Shown piece after piece: positions 62,325 to 64,000 of a DNA stretch of 64,000 nucleotides (positions are counted from its first letter, which is position 1; every line of letters starts with the position of its first letter). The notes under the pieces were generated by a model that searched no databases, was not told the origin of the DNA, and saw only the letters and a list, made by a program, of their open reading frames with translations. Position numbers and translations under genes: made by a program. The stretch comes from Nitrosospira multiformis (GTDB taxonomy: Bacteria > Pseudomonadota > Gammaproteobacteria > Burkholderiales > Nitrosomonadaceae): contig NZ_FOCT01000001.1 of NCBI RefSeq assembly GCF_900110185.1, positions 186,001-250,000 of the forward strand. Reading direction: 5' to 3'.

Positions 62325-62765
62325 CTACTGGCCAGTGTGATTTGAGCTGTCACCCTTGTCGTGCTGCCCTGATTTTCCACTCCGCAACGAGTATGGGGTC
62401 TCCTTCTCGTGCTCAGCATGTGAACCACCTTTTCCACGTGATTCCCCGCCTTTGCGCCCTGCTTCGCGCGCCTCCCGGGAATCAAACTCATGCGCCGTAC
62501 CCTTCTCATGTGCGGCCTTGCCACCCTTCCTGCCTGCCTCGCGCGCCTCTTTCGAATCAAACTCGTGCGCCGTGCCCTTCAAATGAGCCGCCCTGCCCCC
62601 TTTTCTGCCCGCCTCGCGTGCTTCCTCAGAATCGAACTCATGGGCAGTACCTTTTAAATGGGCCGCCTTGCCGCCTTTACTGGCGATTTCACGCTGCTTG
62701 TTTGCATCCATTGAAGCAAAACCGCGCCTGTCACCGCTTTTTCCTCGCTCTTTATCTGCAACCAT
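62325..62765 (-). CDS. KGG-repeat stress-type protein
   Basis: From ATG 62765 (GGAGG 6 bases upstream) 146 residues, very hydrophilic, with four tandem units of about 26 residues around REAGRKGGKAAH and KGTAHEFDS. The KGG motif marks small stress-induced proteins (general stress protein family), intrinsically disordered and thought to be protective. Each repeat ends in HEFDS, so the unit here is longer than the minimal KGG motif. Confidence 0.88.
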   Translation of the reverse strand: MVADKERGKSGDRRGFASMDANKQREIASKGGKAAHLKGTAHEFDSEEAREAGRKGGRAAHLKGTAHEFDSKEAREAGRKGGKAAHEKGTAHEFDSREAREAGRKGGESRGKGGSHAEHEKETPYSLRSGKSGQHDKGDSSNHTGQ

Positions 62766-63305
62766 GCCATGCCTCCGAATTATCAAATACTTTTTAGAAC
62801 TTCCCTCTGACAAGCCACCGGAAAACTCCAAGCGTCATGAAGATGAGGGTTTCTTATCTCAATTTGTTAAAGTTAAAAGCAGAGAATGATTTATCTTAGC
62901 TCCGAAAACACATTGGCTCTGTTCGGAAGCATACATAGTTCAGGTTATTCAAGTTGTTGCAACGATTCCTGTTTCTTCGCGCGAGCAGTGTTGATTGGGC
63001 GGGGGAGTTTCTTCGATAGCAAATGGGGAGCGTACTCATCCGGTAGAAGACAAGCGGAGGAAGGCGGTAACTGAGTTACTACTATAGGATGGAACCCGGA
63101 CTTAGAAGATATGGAAATAGAAATGGATTTACTTCGCGCCGCCCTGGAGGGGAAATGAATCAGCTATCTACCCAAGATACTAATGCTCAATCAGGGAGGA
63201 ACGCTGGCAATCGGATCATGACAGGACGGCATGACTGTGTGGATGCCTGTTGCCGAAGCTGAAAGCCGAGATGAAAGAAAGACTGAGGAATGAGGGAAGG
63301 TTGAG
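62766..63305. other. Gene-free region before the IS element
   Basis: About 540 bp in which I see no convincing gene; it holds the upstream region of the KGG gene. Confidence 0.45.
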
Positions 63306-63431
63306 ATGAAGATCAAGGTATCTGGCCAGATAAGCGCGCTTCCATTAGTAGTAAGTTTCTATGGAAATCCCGAAATATCGGCGAGTGAACGCTACGTTAC
63401 CCGATTCGCTCGCATGCTGAAAAACCTTTAG
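63306..63431 (+). CDS. 41-residue hypothetical protein
   Basis: A short frame (KIKVSGQISALPLVVSFYGN, then PEISASERYVTRFARMLKNL) with AAGG 5-6 bases before the ATG. It ends 17 bp before the IS and may be the stub of a gene cut by it. No family recognised. Confidence 0.35.
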   Translation: MKIKVSGQISALPLVVSFYGNPEISASERYVTRFARMLKNL

Positions 63432-63447
63432 TTGTAGTAGTTTCGAT

Positions 63448-64000
63448 TTAATCTGACAGTAGGACCTTGGCCTTTGGTGGGGTTACCTGGTTTGATAGAG
63501 GTGCGAATCTTTATCAAATTGAGCGCGGATAGCGCAAAGGAGTAACCCCATGAGTAGTGTTCAACAAAATGTGATCAGGCACAAGATAGACCTGCTAAAT
63601 CTGGCGGCCGAGCTTGGCAATGTATCGCGCGCCTGCAAGGTGATGGGTCTTTCCCGCGATACCTTTTATCGCTACCAATCGGCGATGGAATCAGGCGGTG
63701 TCGATGCTCTGATCGATGCCAATCGAAGGAAGCCCAATCCCAAGAATAGGGTTGAAGAAGTAACCGAGGTGGCGGTAGCTGCATTTGCTATTGAGCAGCC
63801 TGCCTTCGGTCAAGTTCGGGTATCCAACGAACTACGTAAGCGTGGTATCTTCATTTCCCCCTCAGGCGTTCGCTCGGTCTGGTTGCGCCGTGACTTGGAA
63901 TCATTCAAGAAACGTTTGATCGCCCTGGAGCGTCATGTCGCGGAAACGGGCGGAGTTCTGACCGAAGCGCGGGTTAGTGCTCTGGAGAAGAAGCAAGACG
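63448..64000 (+). mobile_element. IS481-like insertion sequence, left part
   Basis: Starts near a putative terminal repeat (about 63448, TAATCTGACAGTAGGAC) and runs out of the window. The right end and target duplication cannot be seen. Confidence 0.6.
63550..64000 (+). CDS. IS481-like transposase, N-terminal part
   Basis: An open frame from ATG 63550 (AAGGAG upstream) to the window end, 150 residues so far: helix-turn-helix AAELGNVSRACKVMGLSRDT then FYRYQSAMESGGVDALID, a second DNA-binding segment with QPAFGQVRVSNELRKRGIF and SPSGVRSVWLRRDL. These match the N-terminal part of IS481-type DDE transposases; the catalytic core lies outside the window. Confidence 0.85.
   Translation, partial: MSSVQQNVIRHKIDLLNLAAELGNVSRACKVMGLSRDTFYRYQSAMESGGVDALIDANRRKPNPKNRVEEVTEVAVAAFAIEQPAFGQVRVSNELRKRGIFISPSGVRSVWLRRDLESFKKRLIALERHVAETGGVLTEARVSALEKKQD

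Overview
The window looks like the chromosome of a flagellated betaproteobacterium, most likely an ammonia oxidiser of the Nitrosospira type. This is inferred from an flhDC-driven flagellar regulon, PEP-CTERM surface proteins, a UdgX/cupin/DUF72 cluster and KGG-repeat proteins; no marker gene such as rRNA is present to prove it.

Bases 1-26.6 kb are a flagellar supercluster. On the minus strand lie flgBCDEFGHIJ and, behind a FliA-type promoter, flgKL. flgA and flgMN run divergently on the plus strand, and flgM also has a FliA-type promoter. After a chrA chromate transporter come, in transcription order on the minus strand, flhD-flhC, motA-motB, flhB-flhA-flhF-flhG-fliA, then a second stator pair motC/motD with a small Arg-rich gene between them. 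Rod, hook, junction, export, number/placement control and two stator sets are all encoded here. motB is broken by an exact 16-bp tandem duplication, and flhG has lost both P-loop lysines.

Bases 26.6-36.3 kb are an accessory zone of short lipoproteins, secreted small proteins, relics (HAF-repeat protein, AlpA, IS3 transposase, truncated antitoxin) and a plasmid-like module: a serine resolvase with res-like dyads, and parA plus a ribbon-helix-helix parG-like gene behind AT-rich iterons.

Bases 36.3-46.3 kb are a cryptic phage-satellite-like element in tRNA-Leu(TAA). Integrase, two unknown genes, AlpA, a RecA-like replication ATPase, several 4-bp-overlapping small genes, a frameshifted HK97-type capsid gene, a truncated tail-tip gene and a retropepsin-like gene are all codirectional.

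Four copies of a 120-130 bp structured element (a dyad, a hairpin with a compensatory base-pair change, and a Rho-independent terminator) lie at 27.9, 36.9, 48.9 and 49.4 kb, inside and around these mobile regions. They look like an undescribed small-RNA or 3'-end family and are the best candidate for something new here.

Bases 46.4-64 kb return to chromosome-like genes: a PEP-CTERM protein, a phage polyvalent-protein fragment, a di-haem cytochrome c of RoxA type, a Tat-leader SDR, a cold-shock protein, a CHRD/PEP-CTERM protein, a three-gene signalling cluster (kinase, receiver, hybrid kinase), UdgX-cupin-DUF72, a KGG-repeat protein, and the start of an IS481-like element cut by the window edge.
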